Below, in pieces: positions 27,004-40,727 of a stretch of 64,000 nt of DNA (its first letter is position 1; every line of letters starts with the position of its first letter). The stretch lies in contig NZ_SLVM01000017.1 of the NCBI RefSeq assembly GCF_004339675.1, forward strand, positions 1 through 64,000. Direction: 5' to 3'. The stretch comes from Rhodovulum steppense. GTDB taxonomy: Bacteria; Pseudomonadota; Alphaproteobacteria; Rhodobacterales; Rhodobacteraceae. The notes beneath the pieces were generated by a model that was not told where the DNA came from, did not search any database, and saw only the letters and a program-made list of their open reading frames with translations. Made by a program: the position numbers and the translations under genes.

Positions 27004-27034
27004 AAGGGGGCGTCCATCATCGGGCGCCCCTTTT
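27004..27034 (+). terminator. Intrinsic terminator after infB
   Basis: A stem of about 12 bp (AAGGGGGCGTCC with GGGCGCCCCTTT, including G-T wobbles) closes an ATCATC loop and is followed by four Ts. It ends the rimP-infB operon. Confidence 0.8.
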
Positions 27035-27066
27035 CGTCATCGACCCTCGGTCGGGATGCCGCTGCC

Positions 27067-27201
27067 TCAGGCGGCCTTGTTGACCGGCTTGCCCGTGTAA
27101 AGCCGGTCGCCCACCCGCACCACGATCCGACCGTCCGGGCGGCGCGCCACGAACGATCCCTGAACCGACACGCAGGATCCGAGTACGATAGTCTGGATCA
27201 T
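27067..27201 (-). CDS. Small hypothetical protein, 44 residues
   Basis: The product begins MIQTIVLGSCVSVQGSFVA and ends VGDRLYTGKPVNKAA; it looks like a small beta-rich protein without a signal peptide. The ATG at 27201 has GAGG eight bases upstream; the longer frame to 27273 lacks such a site. It is convergent with infB and divergent from nothing close. A perfect 13-bp palindrome lies 19 bases before the start. I do not recognise a function. Confidence 0.6.
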   Translation of the reverse strand: MIQTIVLGSCVSVQGSFVARRPDGRIVVRVGDRLYTGKPVNKAA

Positions 27202-27219
27202 CGAACTTGCCTCGAATGA

Positions 27220-27232
27220 AAACGATTCGTTT
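27220..27232. promoter_or_regulatory. Palindrome upstream of the 44-residue gene, possible operator
   Basis: AAACGATTCGTTT is a perfect odd palindrome centred 25 bases upstream of the ATG at 27201, in an AT-rich patch unusual for this window. Its place suits a repressor or activator site. It does not match the Fur or Irr consensus I know. Confidence 0.4.
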
Positions 27233-27332
27233 CTAACCCCGATATGGCCAAGAACGAAACTTTCTTTCGCCACAGGTTGTCCTGATGCGCGAAATCTCGC
27301 CTATACCGGGATCCGGCCCCCGCGGCGGCCCG

Positions 27333-27731
27333 CTACAGCCAATCCCGAAGCACGGGGATCAGCGGCAGATCGGCGGGCGGCATCGGATAGCTGCGCAGAT
27401 CCTTCGCGCGCACCCAGGCCAGCGCCTGCCCCTCCTGCCCATGGGGCTGGCCTTCCCATTTGCGGCAGGCGAACAGCGGCATCAGCAGGTGGAAATCCTC
27501 GTAGCTGTGGCTGGCGAAACTCAGCGGCGCAAGGCAGCTGGCCCATGTGTCGATGCCCAGCTCCTCCTTCAGCTCGCGCATCAGCGCCGCCTCGGGCGTT
27601 TCGCCCGGCTCGACCTTGCCGCCGGGAAACTCCCACAGGCCCGCCATCGACTTGCCCTCGGGCCGTTGCGCCAGCAGCACGCGGCCGTCCGAATCGACCA
27701 GCGCGACGGCCGCGACAAGAACGACCTTCAC
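27333..27731 (-). CDS. mutT: 8-oxo-dGTP diphosphatase
   Basis: The 132-residue product has the MutT form of the Nudix box, FPGGKVEPGETPEAALMREL followed by KEELGI, and the family opening VAAVALVDSDGRVLLAQRPEGK. MutT clears oxidised guanine nucleotides from the pool. It begins at a GTG that overlaps the argJ stop (GTGA), so it is translated behind argJ. Confidence 0.9.
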   Translation of the reverse strand: MKVVLVAAVALVDSDGRVLLAQRPEGKSMAGLWEFPGGKVEPGETPEAALMRELKEELGIDTWASCLAPLSFASHSYEDFHLLMPLFACRKWEGQPHGQEGQALAWVRAKDLRSYPMPPADLPLIPVLRDWL

Positions 27732-29095
27732 GACCGGTAATCGGCGTTGATGTCGATATAGCGATGCGTCAGGTCACAGGTCCAGACCGTCGCCGCCCCG
27801 GTGCCCAGGCCCAGATCCACCCCGATCGCCAGTTCCGCGCGCCGCATATAGGCCGCGCCCGCCTCCTCGGCATAGCCCTCGGCGACCAGGCCCTTCTCGG
27901 CCACCAGGATATCGCCGAACCGGATCGCCAGCAGGTCGCGGTCGGCCTTCGCCCCCGACTTGCCCACCGCCATCACGATCCGGCCCCAGTTCGGATCCTC
28001 GCCCGCGATCGCCGTCTTGACCAGCGGCGAATTGGCAATCGCCATCGCCACCTTCCTGGCATCCGCCGCGTTCGCCGCGCCGGTCACCGCGATCTCGACG
28101 AACTTGGTCGCCCCCTCGCCATCGCGCACCACCTGTTGCGCCAGATCCAGCATCACGCCGCGCAGCGCCTCCTGAAAGGCGCGGGCGGACGCGCTGCGCA
28201 GATCGGTGATCTCGGGCGCCCTGGACTTGCCCGTGGCCGCCAGCAGCAGCGTGTCGGAGGTCGAGGTATCGCCATCGACCGTGATGCAGTTGAAGGTCTC
28301 GTCGGTCAGCCGCGCCAGCATCCGCTGCAGGGGTGCCTGTGCGATCTTCGCATCGGTGAACAGATAGACCAGCATCGTCGCCATGTCGGGCGCGATCATC
28401 CCCGATCCCTTGGCGATGCCCGCGATCCTGACCTCGTGCCCCTCGATCTCGACCGTCGCGGTGGCCCCCTTGGGGAAGGTGTCGGTCGTCATGATCGCCC
28501 GCGCCGCCTGGCCCAGCGCATCGGGCGACAACCGCGCGGCCAGATCCTCCAGCACGGCAGTGATCCGTTCATGCGGCAGCGGCTCGCCGATCACGCCCGT
28601 CGAACTGGTGAAGACCCGCCCCTCGGGCACGCCAGCGGCCTGCGCCACACCCGCCGTGATCGCCTGCACCGCCTCCACCCCCCGCGCGCCGGTAAAGGCG
28701 TTCGAGTTGCCCGAATTCACCAGGATCGCCGCCCCCTGCCGCGGCCCGGGCGTGGCGCCGATCTTGGCCTCGCAATCCAGAACCGGCGCGGACCGCGTGG
28801 CCGAGCGGGTGAAGACCCCGGCCACCGTCGTCCCCGGCGCAAGCCGGGCCAGCATCACATCCAGCCGCCCCTTGTAGCGCACCCCCGCCTCGGCGGCGGC
28901 GAACTCGGCGCCCGCGATCACCGGCAGGACGGGAAAGCCGCCCGCAGGGGCCAGCGGCGAAACGGAGGCTGCGCGCGCAACCGGCGCGGCCACGCCCGCT
29001 GCCAGTTCCTGCCGCAGACGCTCCAATTCGCGCTTCAGCGGCTTGACCTTCGCCTTGGTGATCTTCTTCTCGATCTTCTTCTTCGACTTGGCCAT
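27728..29095 (-). CDS. argJ: Bifunctional glutamate N-acetyltransferase / amino-acid acetyltransferase
   Basis: ArgJ transfers the acetyl group from N-acetylornithine to glutamate in the cyclic arginine pathway. The 455-residue precursor cleaves itself before the nucleophilic Thr in the motif IAPDMATMLVYLFTDA; KGSGM, NSGNSNAFTGARG and EDPNWGRI are also present. Compared with the roughly 410 residues usual for the family, there is an N-terminal extension of about 45 residues, rich in Lys and Arg with heptad-like character. The start at 29095 is well supported by AGAGGGA six bases upstream, and no other in-frame ATG occurs before the conserved core. Confidence 0.94.
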   Translation of the reverse strand: MAKSKKKIEKKITKAKVKPLKRELERLRQELAAGVAAPVARAASVSPLAPAGGFPVLPVIAGAEFAAAEAGVRYKGRLDVMLARLAPGTTVAGVFTRSATRSAPVLDCEAKIGATPGPRQGAAILVNSGNSNAFTGARGVEAVQAITAGVAQAAGVPEGRVFTSSTGVIGEPLPHERITAVLEDLAARLSPDALGQAARAIMTTDTFPKGATATVEIEGHEVRIAGIAKGSGMIAPDMATMLVYLFTDAKIAQAPLQRMLARLTDETFNCITVDGDTSTSDTLLLAATGKSRAPEITDLRSASARAFQEALRGVMLDLAQQVVRDGEGATKFVEIAVTGAANAADARKVAMAIANSPLVKTAIAGEDPNWGRIVMAVGKSGAKADRDLLAIRFGDILVAEKGLVAEGYAEEAGAAYMRRAELAIGVDLGLGTGAATVWTCDLTHRYIDINADYRS

Positions 29096-29120
29096 CGCCG
29101 TCCCTCTGCTGCGTGCCGGA

Positions 29121-29966
29121 TCAGTTGTCCAGAAGTTCGCGGTTCTTCAACACCGCGGGGTCGATCTCGATCTCGGCGCGGCTTATCTCGGCCTCGGCGG
29201 CATAGCGTTCCAGGGCCGCCTCCATCGCGTCGCGCTGGATCTGCTGCACGATGCTTTCGCGCACCTCGTCCAGCGCCGGGGCATCCTTCAGCCGACTTTC
29301 ATGCAGCTTGACCAGATGCCAGCCGAATTGCGTCTCGAACGGACCGGCGACCGTGCCGGGCTCCATCGCGACCACCACATCCTCGAAGGATTGCACCATC
29401 ATGCCCTTGGTGAACCAGCCCAGTTCGCCGCCCATCGGCCCCGAACTGTCGATCGAGGTCGACTTGGCCAGCTCGGCGAAATCGGCGCCGTCCTGCACCT
29501 CGGCCATGGCCGCCTGCGCCTCTTCCTCGGTCTCGACCAGGATATGCGCGGCGCGGTATTCCGGCGTGGGCTCGGCGCCCGCAAAGGCGGCCTCATAGGC
29601 CGCCTGGATGGCCTCCTCGGTCGCTGCCTCCTCGGCCGCGCGGCCCAGCGCCTCGCCCGCAAGGAAGGAGCGGCGTTCATTGTCCAGCGCCAGCCGCGCA
29701 CCCAGCGACAGCTCGCCGCCGGTCTGCTCGGCCACCGCGGTTTGCCGGATCAACTGGTCCAGGATCGCCTGGTACAGCGTGTCGTCGGGCAGCGCCTGGT
29801 ATTCCGGCGGCAATTGCGCGCGCATGACGATCATGTGCCCAAGCGTGATCTCGGTCGCGCCCACGCGGGCCACGACGGTTCCGGGGCCGATCTCCTCGGC
29901 CGCCGCCGGCAGGGCCAGCCCGGCAACGAGGGCAAGCGCAAGCAGCGGTTTAGCAGGTCTGGACAT
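29121..29966 (-). CDS. Parvulin-type peptidylprolyl isomerase, exported
   Basis: The 281-residue product has a signal peptide (cleavage near PAAAEE), an N-terminal helical chaperone-like region, and one parvulin domain (YRAAHILVETEEEAQ...GPMGGELGWFTKGMMVQSFEDVV...FGWHLVKLHE). It is of the PrsA/SurA/PpiD-related type that folds exported proteins in the periplasm. ATG 29966 is preferred to TTG 29972 because AGGAG lies six bases upstream. It is divergent from secA, a fitting partner for export. Confidence 0.9.
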   Translation of the reverse strand: MSRPAKPLLALALVAGLALPAAAEEIGPGTVVARVGATEITLGHMIVMRAQLPPEYQALPDDTLYQAILDQLIRQTAVAEQTGGELSLGARLALDNERRSFLAGEALGRAAEEAATEEAIQAAYEAAFAGAEPTPEYRAAHILVETEEEAQAAMAEVQDGADFAELAKSTSIDSSGPMGGELGWFTKGMMVQSFEDVVVAMEPGTVAGPFETQFGWHLVKLHESRLKDAPALDEVRESIVQQIQRDAMEAALERYAAEAEISRAEIEIDPAVLKNRELLDN

Positions 29967-30000
29967 GGGCAACTCCTTTCGTGCCGCGCGCTTGGCGACG

Positions 30001-30029
30001 TTGACTCCAATCTGGCGGCCCCTTACATC
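30001..30029 (+). promoter_or_regulatory. Candidate secA promoter
   Basis: TTGACT (30001-30006), a 17-base spacer and TACATC (30024-30029) lie about 115 bases before the secA start, in the 177-bp gap shared with the divergent isomerase gene. Confidence 0.45.
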
Positions 30030-30143
30030 GCGGGTGGTCCTTGGGGCCGCTCCTCAGTCTGAGGCCACTTCTATTGCCGCATCGACAGGCGGGCAAGGCG
30101 TCCGTCGAACAACATCCCTTGAGACAGCCGCCGCGGAGAGAAC

Positions 30144-32867
<2,724 letters not shown>

Positions 32868-32880
32868 GCGGTTCCCGACA

Positions 32881-32928
32881 GGCGAGGATCCGGTGTTGAA
32901 AAATCGTCCTCCACACCGGAAACTCGCC
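32881..32928 (+). repeat. Long interrupted hairpin between secA and the PstS/OmpA-like gene
   Basis: GGCGAG and CCGGTGT (32881-32896) pair with ACACCGG and CTCGCC (32913-32928), giving 13 base pairs broken only by a symmetric GAT/AAA internal loop, around a 16-nt loop. No T-run follows, so it is not a standard intrinsic terminator. Confidence 0.6.
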
Positions 32929-32958
32929 GCCAACTGAGGCGGTCAGGGCCTTCTTGCC

Positions 32959-34512
32959 ATGCGCTTGTTCCGATGCGCGGCGCTGGCCGCCGCGCTGCTC
33001 TCCCTTCCCGTCGCCCCCGCCCGGGCGCAGGACGTCACGCTCAGTTCGCGTGACGGATCGGTCGAGATCAGCGGCACGCTGATCGGCTTCGACGGCGAAT
33101 TCTACCGCGTCGACACGATCTATGGCCCGCTCACGCTCGACGGGCAGGGCGTCATCTGCACCGGCCCCGGCTGCCCCGGGATCGAGGCCCATGTCGCGCG
33201 CTTCCGCCTGTCCGGCACGCCCGTCCTGGGCGAGGTGCTGATGCCCGCCCTGATCGAGACCTATGCCGACCAGCATGGCCTGTCCGTCACCCGCGACCGT
33301 GACGGGCCGGGCCTGCGCTTCGTTCTCAGCGACCGCGCCGCCGGTCATCCCGTGGCCGAGATCGACCTGAGCCTCGTCAGCACCGAAGAGGGCTTCGCCG
33401 ACCTGCTGGCAGAGACCGCCGATATCGTCATGGCCGCCCGCGAACCGCGCCCCGACGAGATCCGGCGACTGCGCGAGGCGGGCTTCGGCGACCTTTCCGA
33501 TCCCGCCCGCCGCCGCGTCGTGGCGCTGGATGCCATCGTGCCGGTCGTCGCGCCCGGCCATCCGGTGCAGGAAATCGCCATCGACGCGATGATCGGCATC
33601 CTCACCGGCCAGATCACCGACTGGTCGGAACTCGGCGGCCCCGACGCGCCGCTGACGGTGCATCTGCTCGACCGGCAGGACGGGTTGCAGCAGGCCATCG
33701 CCCTGCGGCTGCTCGACGGCGCATCACCCACCCCCGCCGCCCGCCGCCATTCCGGCGCCGCCGCGCTGTCGGCCGCGGTCGCCGCCGATCCGCTGGGCGT
33801 CGGGCTGACCCGCGTCTCGGCACTGGGCGACGCGCAGCAGGTGCCGCTGACCGGCGGCTGTGGCCTGCGCCTGGTTGCAAACCGCCAATCGGTCAAGACC
33901 GAGGATTACCCCTTCGTCGCGCCGCTGTTCCTCTATACCACCGCCCGCAGGCAGCAGCTTTTCGCGCGCGAGTTCCTCGACTGGCTGGATACGGCCCCCG
34001 CGCAACTGGTGATCCGGCGCGCGGGTTTCGTCGACCAGTTGCGCGACACCATTCCCTTCGGCCGCCAGGGCGACCGGCTGGGCCTCGCCATCGCCCAGGC
34101 CGGACCCGAGGTGACGCTGTCCGACTTGCAGCGCCTTGTCGCGGCGCTGGCGGGGGCGCAACGGCTGAGCACCACATTCCGCTTCCGCGAGGGCGGCTCG
34201 GCGGAGCTCGACGCGCAATCCTTCGGCAATATCGGCGCGCTGGCCCGCGCGCTTGAGGCCGGGGTCTTCGACGGGCGCACCCTGATCTTTGCGGGATTCA
34301 CCGATGGCGACGGACCGGCCGAGGCCAATCTGGGAATCGCGCGGCTCCGGGCCGAGGCGGTGCATGACGCGGTGCGGGCGGTGGCGACCGCCGCCGACCT
34401 GTCGCGCGTGGCGCTCAGGGTCGAGGCGTTCGGCGAAGCCCTGCCCATCGCCTGCGACAACAGCGCCTGGGGCGGGTTCATCAACCGCCGGGTCGAGGTC
34501 TGGCTGCGCTGA
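32959..34512 (+). CDS. Exported phosphate-binding-like (PstS/PBP) protein with C-terminal OmpA domain
   Basis: The 517-residue product has a signal peptide (cleavage near PARAQ), a long periplasmic-binding-protein-like region with two lobes (EVLMPALIETYADQHGL..., DAIVPVVAPGHPVQEIAIDAMIGILTGQITDWSELGG), and a C-terminal OmpA/MotB peptidoglycan-binding domain (IFAGFTDGDGPAEANLGIARLRAEAV...NRRVEVWLR). Such a fusion should tether a ligand-binding domain to the cell wall. The ligand is unknown; the family is often annotated as phosphate ABC transporter substrate-binding/OmpA. Confidence 0.83.
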   Translation: MRLFRCAALAAALLSLPVAPARAQDVTLSSRDGSVEISGTLIGFDGEFYRVDTIYGPLTLDGQGVICTGPGCPGIEAHVARFRLSGTPVLGEVLMPALIETYADQHGLSVTRDRDGPGLRFVLSDRAAGHPVAEIDLSLVSTEEGFADLLAETADIVMAAREPRPDEIRRLREAGFGDLSDPARRRVVALDAIVPVVAPGHPVQEIAIDAMIGILTGQITDWSELGGPDAPLTVHLLDRQDGLQQAIALRLLDGASPTPAARRHSGAAALSAAVAADPLGVGLTRVSALGDAQQVPLTGGCGLRLVANRQSVKTEDYPFVAPLFLYTTARRQQLFAREFLDWLDTAPAQLVIRRAGFVDQLRDTIPFGRQGDRLGLAIAQAGPEVTLSDLQRLVAALAGAQRLSTTFRFREGGSAELDAQSFGNIGALARALEAGVFDGRTLIFAGFTDGDGPAEANLGIARLRAEAVHDAVRAVATAADLSRVALRVEAFGEALPIACDNSAWGGFINRRVEVWLR

Positions 34513-34514
34513 GG

Positions 34515-35282
34515 CTAGATATAGCCCTCGGCGCGCAGGCTGATCTCGCGCGCCTTGCCGACGATGATGTGATCGTGCAGCACGATCCCCAGCGCCGTGC
34601 AGCCCGCCGCGATCTGCCCGGTCATCGCGATATCCGATTCCGACGGCGTCGGGTCGCCCGAAGGGTGGTTATGCACCAGGATCAGTGCCGAGGCGTTCAG
34701 CTCCAGTGCCCGCTTGACGACCTCGCGGGGATAGACCGGCACATGATCGACCGTGCCGCGCGCCTGTTCCTCGTCGGCGATCAGGATGTTCTTGCGGTCA
34801 AGGAACAGCACCCGGAACTGTTCGGTCTGGCGATGCGCCATCGAGGTGCGGCAATAATCCAGCAGCGCGTCCCAGCTTGAAATCACCTGCCGATGCATGA
34901 TTCGGGCGCGCGCCAGCCGATGCGCCGACGCCTCGACCAGCTTCAGTTCGACCAGCACCGCCTCGCCCACGCCGATCACCTCGCGCAGCCGGGCGGTGGG
35001 GGCCGACAGTACCGCGTTGAAATCGCCGAACCGTTCCAGCAACGCGCGGGCCAGCGGCTTGACGTCCTGGCGCGGGATGGCGCGGAACAGCAGCATCTCC
35101 AGCAATTCGTAATCCGGCATCGCATCGGCACCCCCCTCCATGAAGCGGGTGCGTAACCGCTGCCGATGATCGCGCAGGTAGGAGGGCGGCCGGTCGGCCT
35201 GCGACAGCGGCACCGGCCGCGCCTCGGCAAAGAGCGGCAGCGGCGGTTCGGAAAAGCTCTGGGTGTCACGCGGGCGAGTCAT
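34515..35282 (-). CDS. radC: RadC-family JAB1/MPN metalloprotein
   Basis: The 255-residue product has an N-terminal helix-hairpin-helix region ([29 protein letters not shown]...VIGVGEA) and a C-terminal JAB/MPN domain with the metal motif [14 protein letters not shown]. Despite its name RadC has no proven DNA repair function. It is convergent with the OmpA-domain gene, the two stops being two bases apart. Confidence 0.92.
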   Translation of the reverse strand: MTRPRDTQSFSEPPLPLFAEARPVPLSQADRPPSYLRDHRQRLRTRFMEGGADAMPDYELLEMLLFRAIPRQDVKPLARALLERFGDFNAVLSAPTARLREVIGVGEAVLVELKLVEASAHRLARARIMHRQVISSWDALLDYCRTSMAHRQTEQFRVLFLDRKNILIADEEQARGTVDHVPVYPREVVKRALELNASALILVHNHPSGDPTPSESDIAMTGQIAAGCTALGIVLHDHIIVGKAREISLRAEGYI

Positions 35283-35343
35283 ACCCCGAGCCTAGGGAAA
35301 TCATGCTGAACGAAGGATTAACGCCACAGCAGAATCCGCGGCC

Positions 35344-36477
35344 TCAGCCTTTCATCCCGTCCCAGAAACTCTTGACCTTGCGAAAGAAGGACGACCCCTC
35401 GGGATTGTTCTCCTCGCTCAGTTCCTCGAACTCGCGCAGCAATTCCTTTTGCCGGGTGGTCAGGTTGACCGGCGTCTCGACCGCAAGCTCGATCAGCAGA
35501 TCGCCCTGCCCGCCGCCGCGCAGCCCCGGCATGCCCTTGCCGCGCAGGCGCATCTGCTTGCCCGACTGGCTGCCCTCGGGCACCTTCACGCGCGAGCGTC
35601 CGCCGTCGATCGTGGGCACCTCGATCTCGCCGCCCAGCGCCGCACCCGCCATCGAGACCGGCACCCGGCAATACAGCGTCATGCCGTCACGCTCGAACAG
35701 CGGGTGATCGGCCACCTCGATGAAGATATACAGATCCCCCGGCGGCCCGCCGCGCAATCCCGCCTCGCCCTCTCCGGCCAGCCGGATCCGCGTGCCGGTC
35801 TCGACGCCCGGGGGGATGTTGACCGACAGCGCGCGTTCGCGTTCCACCCGGCCCGCCCCGCCGCAGGACTTGCAGGGGTTCTTGATGATCTGGCCCATCC
35901 CGCCGCAGGTCGGGCAGGTGCGCTCGACGGTAAAGAACCCCTGCTGGGCGCGCACCTTGCCCATGCCCGCACAGGTCGGGCAGGTCGCGGGCTCCGCGCC
36001 GCCTTCGGCCCCGGTGCCGCTACAGGCATCGCAGCCGACAGACCCGGGCACGGTGATCTTCTTCTGCAGGCCGCGAAAGGCGTCTTCCAGCGTGATCCGC
36101 AGGTTGTAGCGCAGATCCGAGCCGCGCGTGGCGCGCTGGCGCCCGCCGCCGCCCATGAAATCGCCGAACAGGTCGTCGAACACGTTCGAGAAGGCCGAGG
36201 CGAAATCGCCCCCGCCGAATCCCGGGCCCCCGCGCGGCCCGCCCATGCCCCCCTCGAAGGCGGCATGGCCGAAACGGTCATAGGCGGCCTTCTTGTCGGG
36301 ATCCTTCAGCGTCTCGTAGGCCTCGTTGACTTCCTTGAACTGGGCCTCGGCCTTGGGATTGTCCGCGTTGCGGTCGGGATGCAGTTCCTTGGCCTTCGTG
36401 CGGTAGGCCTTCTTGATCTCGTCGGCCGAGGCGCCGCGGGCGATGCCCAGGACCTCGTAGAAATCGCGCTTTGCCAT
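35344..36477 (-). CDS. dnaJ: Chaperone protein DnaJ
   Basis: DnaJ stimulates the ATPase of DnaK and hands it unfolded proteins. The 377-residue product is a class A J protein: a J domain with HPD (residues about 33-35), a Gly-rich linker, four zinc-finger repeats ([32 protein letters not shown]), and the C-terminal substrate-binding region. It lies 74 bp downstream of dnaK on the same strand and is likely read from the same heat-shock promoter. Confidence 0.97.
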   Translation of the reverse strand: MAKRDFYEVLGIARGASADEIKKAYRTKAKELHPDRNADNPKAEAQFKEVNEAYETLKDPDKKAAYDRFGHAAFEGGMGGPRGGPGFGGGDFASAFSNVFDDLFGDFMGGGGRQRATRGSDLRYNLRITLEDAFRGLQKKITVPGSVGCDACSGTGAEGGAEPATCPTCAGMGKVRAQQGFFTVERTCPTCGGMGQIIKNPCKSCGGAGRVERERALSVNIPPGVETGTRIRLAGEGEAGLRGGPPGDLYIFIEVADHPLFERDGMTLYCRVPVSMAGAALGGEIEVPTIDGGRSRVKVPEGSQSGKQMRLRGKGMPGLRGGGQGDLLIELAVETPVNLTTRQKELLREFEELSEENNPEGSSFFRKVKSFWDGMKG

Positions 36478-36551
36478 CGGCTATTCCCCTGTCCGGAATG
36501 CGCGGGGCCGGCCCGGTTTCCCGGACCGGCCACCTGGGTTCCGGTCGTTTC

Positions 36552-38462
<1,911 letters not shown>

Positions 38463-38572
38463 GTCTGTTACCTCTTCTTCGGCGATGTTGTGGAGATCAG
38501 GCCCTGAAAAGGCCCCTGTCCTCCGATCCCAGAATTCCGGTCGGGGGGGTGGTCCCCGATCCTTGTCTCGGG

Positions 38573-38604
38573 CGTATATAAGGAGGGGTCCAGACCCCTG
38601 CAAG
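38573..38604 (-). promoter_or_regulatory. Heat-shock (RpoH-type) promoter of dnaK
   Basis: On the minus strand CTTG (38604-38601) is followed after 18 bases by CTTATATACG (38582-38573), which fits the alphaproteobacterial RpoH pattern CTTG-N17/18-CYTATnTnnG at every fixed position. The spacer holds a 7-bp palindrome AGGGGTC-CA-GACCCCT at 38584-38599, which could be a further control site or chance. Confidence 0.7.
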
Positions 38605-38639
38605 CGCGGCCCATGACAGAAATGTGAGTGTGGTGAACG

Positions 38640-39272
38640 ATGTCCGAAACGCCCGAGGGCGCCCGCCCGACCCCCGGTCTGGTGGTGCGCGGGGTCCAGA
38701 TCTTTCCCGGCTGGCTGGACGCCGAGGCCCAGCGCGCGATGGTCGCGGAGCTGCGCGCCGTGGTCGCCGCCGCGCCGCTCTTCCAGCCCGAAACCCGCTG
38801 GGGCCGCAAGATGAGCGTGCGCATGACCTCGGCCGGGCGCTTCGGCTGGGTCTCGGACCGGCGCGGCTATCGCTATGCGCCCTGCCATCCCTCTGGGCTG
38901 CCCTGGCCGCCGATCCCGGCCTCGGTGCTGGCGGTCTGGGACGCGGTGACCGGCCTCGACCGCCGCCCCGATTGCTGCCTCGTGAACTTCTACGGCGAGG
39001 GCACGAAAATGGGCATGCACCAGGACCGCGACGAGGCCGATTTCCGCTGGCCGGTCCTGTCGATCTCGCTGGGCGACGCGGCGCGGTTCCGCATCGGCCA
39101 CCTGACCCGCGGCGGCGATACCGAAAGCCTGTGGCTCAATTCGGGCGACGTTCTGGTGATGGGCGGCGCGGCGCGGCTGGTCCATCACGGCATCGACCGG
39201 CTGCGCCCCGGCTCCTCCGGCCTGCTGGCCGGGGGCGGGCGGATCAACCTCACGCTGCGGGTGGTGGACTGA
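38640..39272 (+). CDS. alkB: Alpha-ketoglutarate-dependent dioxygenase AlkB
   Basis: AlkB removes alkyl groups from DNA and RNA bases by oxidation with Fe(II) and 2-oxoglutarate. The 210-residue product has the iron ligands HQD (in MGMHQDRDE) and H (in LVHHGIDR), and the 2-oxoglutarate arginine in [11 protein letters not shown], with FYGEGTKMG before the first motif. It is divergent from dnaK. No ada gene is adjacent. Confidence 0.9.
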   Translation: MSETPEGARPTPGLVVRGVQIFPGWLDAEAQRAMVAELRAVVAAAPLFQPETRWGRKMSVRMTSAGRFGWVSDRRGYRYAPCHPSGLPWPPIPASVLAVWDAVTGLDRRPDCCLVNFYGEGTKMGMHQDRDEADFRWPVLSISLGDAARFRIGHLTRGGDTESLWLNSGDVLVMGGAARLVHHGIDRLRPGSSGLLAGGGRINLTLRVVD

Positions 39273-39278
39273 CGCCCG

Positions 39279-40454
39279 TCAGACCCGCTCCAGCGCCAGC
39301 GCTATTCCCTGCCCGCCGCCGATGCACATCGTCACCAGCGCCCGCCGCCCGCCGGTGCGGGCAAGTTCGTGGATCGCCTTGACCGTGATGATCGCGCCCG
39401 TCGCCCCCACCGGATGACCCAGCGCGATCGCGCCGCCATTGGGGTTCACCCGCTCGGGGTCCAGCCCCAGCGCCCGGTTGACTGCAATCGCCTGCGCGGC
39501 AAAGGCCTCGTTGCTTTCGACCACGTCGAAATCGCCCACACCCAGCCCCGTCCTGGCCAGCAACTCCTCGACCGCGGGCACCGGCCCGATCCCCATCACC
39601 CGCGGCGCCACGCCCGCATGGGCATAGCCGATCAGCCGCGCCATCGGCTCCAGCCCCGCCGCCTCTGCCGCGTCCTCGCGCGCCAGAACCAGCGCCGCGG
39701 CGCCGTCATTGATCCCGCTCGCATTGCCCGCCGTCACCGTGCCATCCTTCTGGAAGGCGGGCCGCAGCGCCGCCAGCGCCTCCGGCGTCGTCGCCTTGGG
39801 ATGCTCGTCCACCGCAAAGGCCCGCGTCTCGCGCCGCACCGCCACCTCGACCGGCACGATCTCGGCGGCAAAGCGGCCCTCGGCAATCGCCCGCGCCGCG
39901 CGGCCCTGGCTCTCCAGCGCAAAGGCGTCCTGATCGGCGCGGCTGATGCCATGCTCGGCGGCCACGTTCTCGGCGGTCACACCCATATGGCCGGTCCCGA
40001 ACGGACAGGTCAGCGCGCCCAGCATCATGTCGGCCGCGCCGGTATCGCCCATCTTCTGGCCCCAGCGCGCCGCGGGCAGGACATGCGGCGCCCGGCTCAT
40101 GCTTTCGGCCCCGCCCGCCAGCCCGAACCCGGCATCCCCCAGCATCAGCGCCTGCGCGACCGAGACGACGGCCTGCGCCCCCGACCCGCACAGCCGGTTG
40201 ACGTTCATCGCGGGCACGGTCTCGGGAATCCCCGCCTCCATCGCGGCGATGCGCGACAGGTACAGGTCGCGCGGTTCGGTGTTCAGGATATGGCCAAAGG
40301 CGACATGGCCGATGCGCGCGCCCTCGACCCCCGCCCGTTCCAGCGCCGCGCGCGCGGCGATGGCGCCCAGCGTCGCGGGCGGCAGGCCCGCAAGACTGCC
40401 GCCGAATGTGCCGATGGCGGTGCGCGCGCCGCTCAGGATGACGATGCCGGTCAT
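39279..40454 (-). CDS. Acetyl-CoA acetyltransferase / beta-ketothiolase
   Basis: The 391-residue thiolase has the nucleophilic Cys in [11 protein letters not shown] near residue 88, the conserved [11 protein letters not shown], the His in [16 protein letters not shown], and the second Cys in CIGGGQG. The sequence looks like the biosynthetic/BktB-like branch, which interconverts acyl-CoA and 3-ketoacyl-CoA; exact chain-length preference cannot be read. ATG 40454 has a strong GGAGGA site upstream. It is divergent from the flavin monooxygenase unit, so a joint role in aromatic or acyl-CoA breakdown is possible. Confidence 0.9.
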   Translation of the reverse strand: MTGIVILSGARTAIGTFGGSLAGLPPATLGAIAARAALERAGVEGARIGHVAFGHILNTEPRDLYLSRIAAMEAGIPETVPAMNVNRLCGSGAQAVVSVAQALMLGDAGFGLAGGAESMSRAPHVLPAARWGQKMGDTGAADMMLGALTCPFGTGHMGVTAENVAAEHGISRADQDAFALESQGRAARAIAEGRFAAEIVPVEVAVRRETRAFAVDEHPKATTPEALAALRPAFQKDGTVTAGNASGINDGAAALVLAREDAAEAAGLEPMARLIGYAHAGVAPRVMGIGPVPAVEELLARTGLGVGDFDVVESNEAFAAQAIAVNRALGLDPERVNPNGGAIALGHPVGATGAIITVKAIHELARTGGRRALVTMCIGGGQGIALALERV

Positions 40455-40625
40455 GTGTTCCTCCTCCTCCGCCGGACCCGCCCCTTGATAGCGCGGCCCG
40501 CCCCCGTCCATAGCATGACGTCGCGTCGATCCCCCGCCGAAAAAACCGGTTGCAGTGGCCCGCCGGGTGGCAGAGGTTAACGCCCGGGTGGCGGCCAGCG
40601 AAGCAGACCGTCAAGGGAGAGTGCC

Positions 40626-40727
40626 ATGACCCATGTCCCCGCAGGTGCCCGCGGCACGGGCGTCCGTGACCTGCCCGCGCGCCGGGGCGGCACCGCCGCG
40701 CGCGCCGTCCCGCCGGGGGCCGCGTGA
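40626..40727 (+). CDS. Possible 33-residue leader peptide of the flavin monooxygenase gene
   Basis: This short frame starts at an ATG with GGGAG six bases upstream, encodes 33 residues rich in Ala, Arg, Gly and Pro (MTHVPAGARGTGVRDLPARR at the start), and ends with a TGA that overlaps the ATG of the monooxygenase (TGATG). The good ribosome-binding site and the overlap suggest translational coupling. It resembles nothing I know, and it could be a chance frame or the residue of a start-site choice. Confidence 0.4.
   Translation: MTHVPAGARGTGVRDLPARRGGTAARAVPPGAA

Noticed and set aside
27218-27236. Fur or Irr box upstream of the small gene at 27201
   Set aside because: The palindrome AAACGATTCGTTT does not fit the GATAAT-type Fur repeat or the Irr box; it is reported only as an unknown operator.
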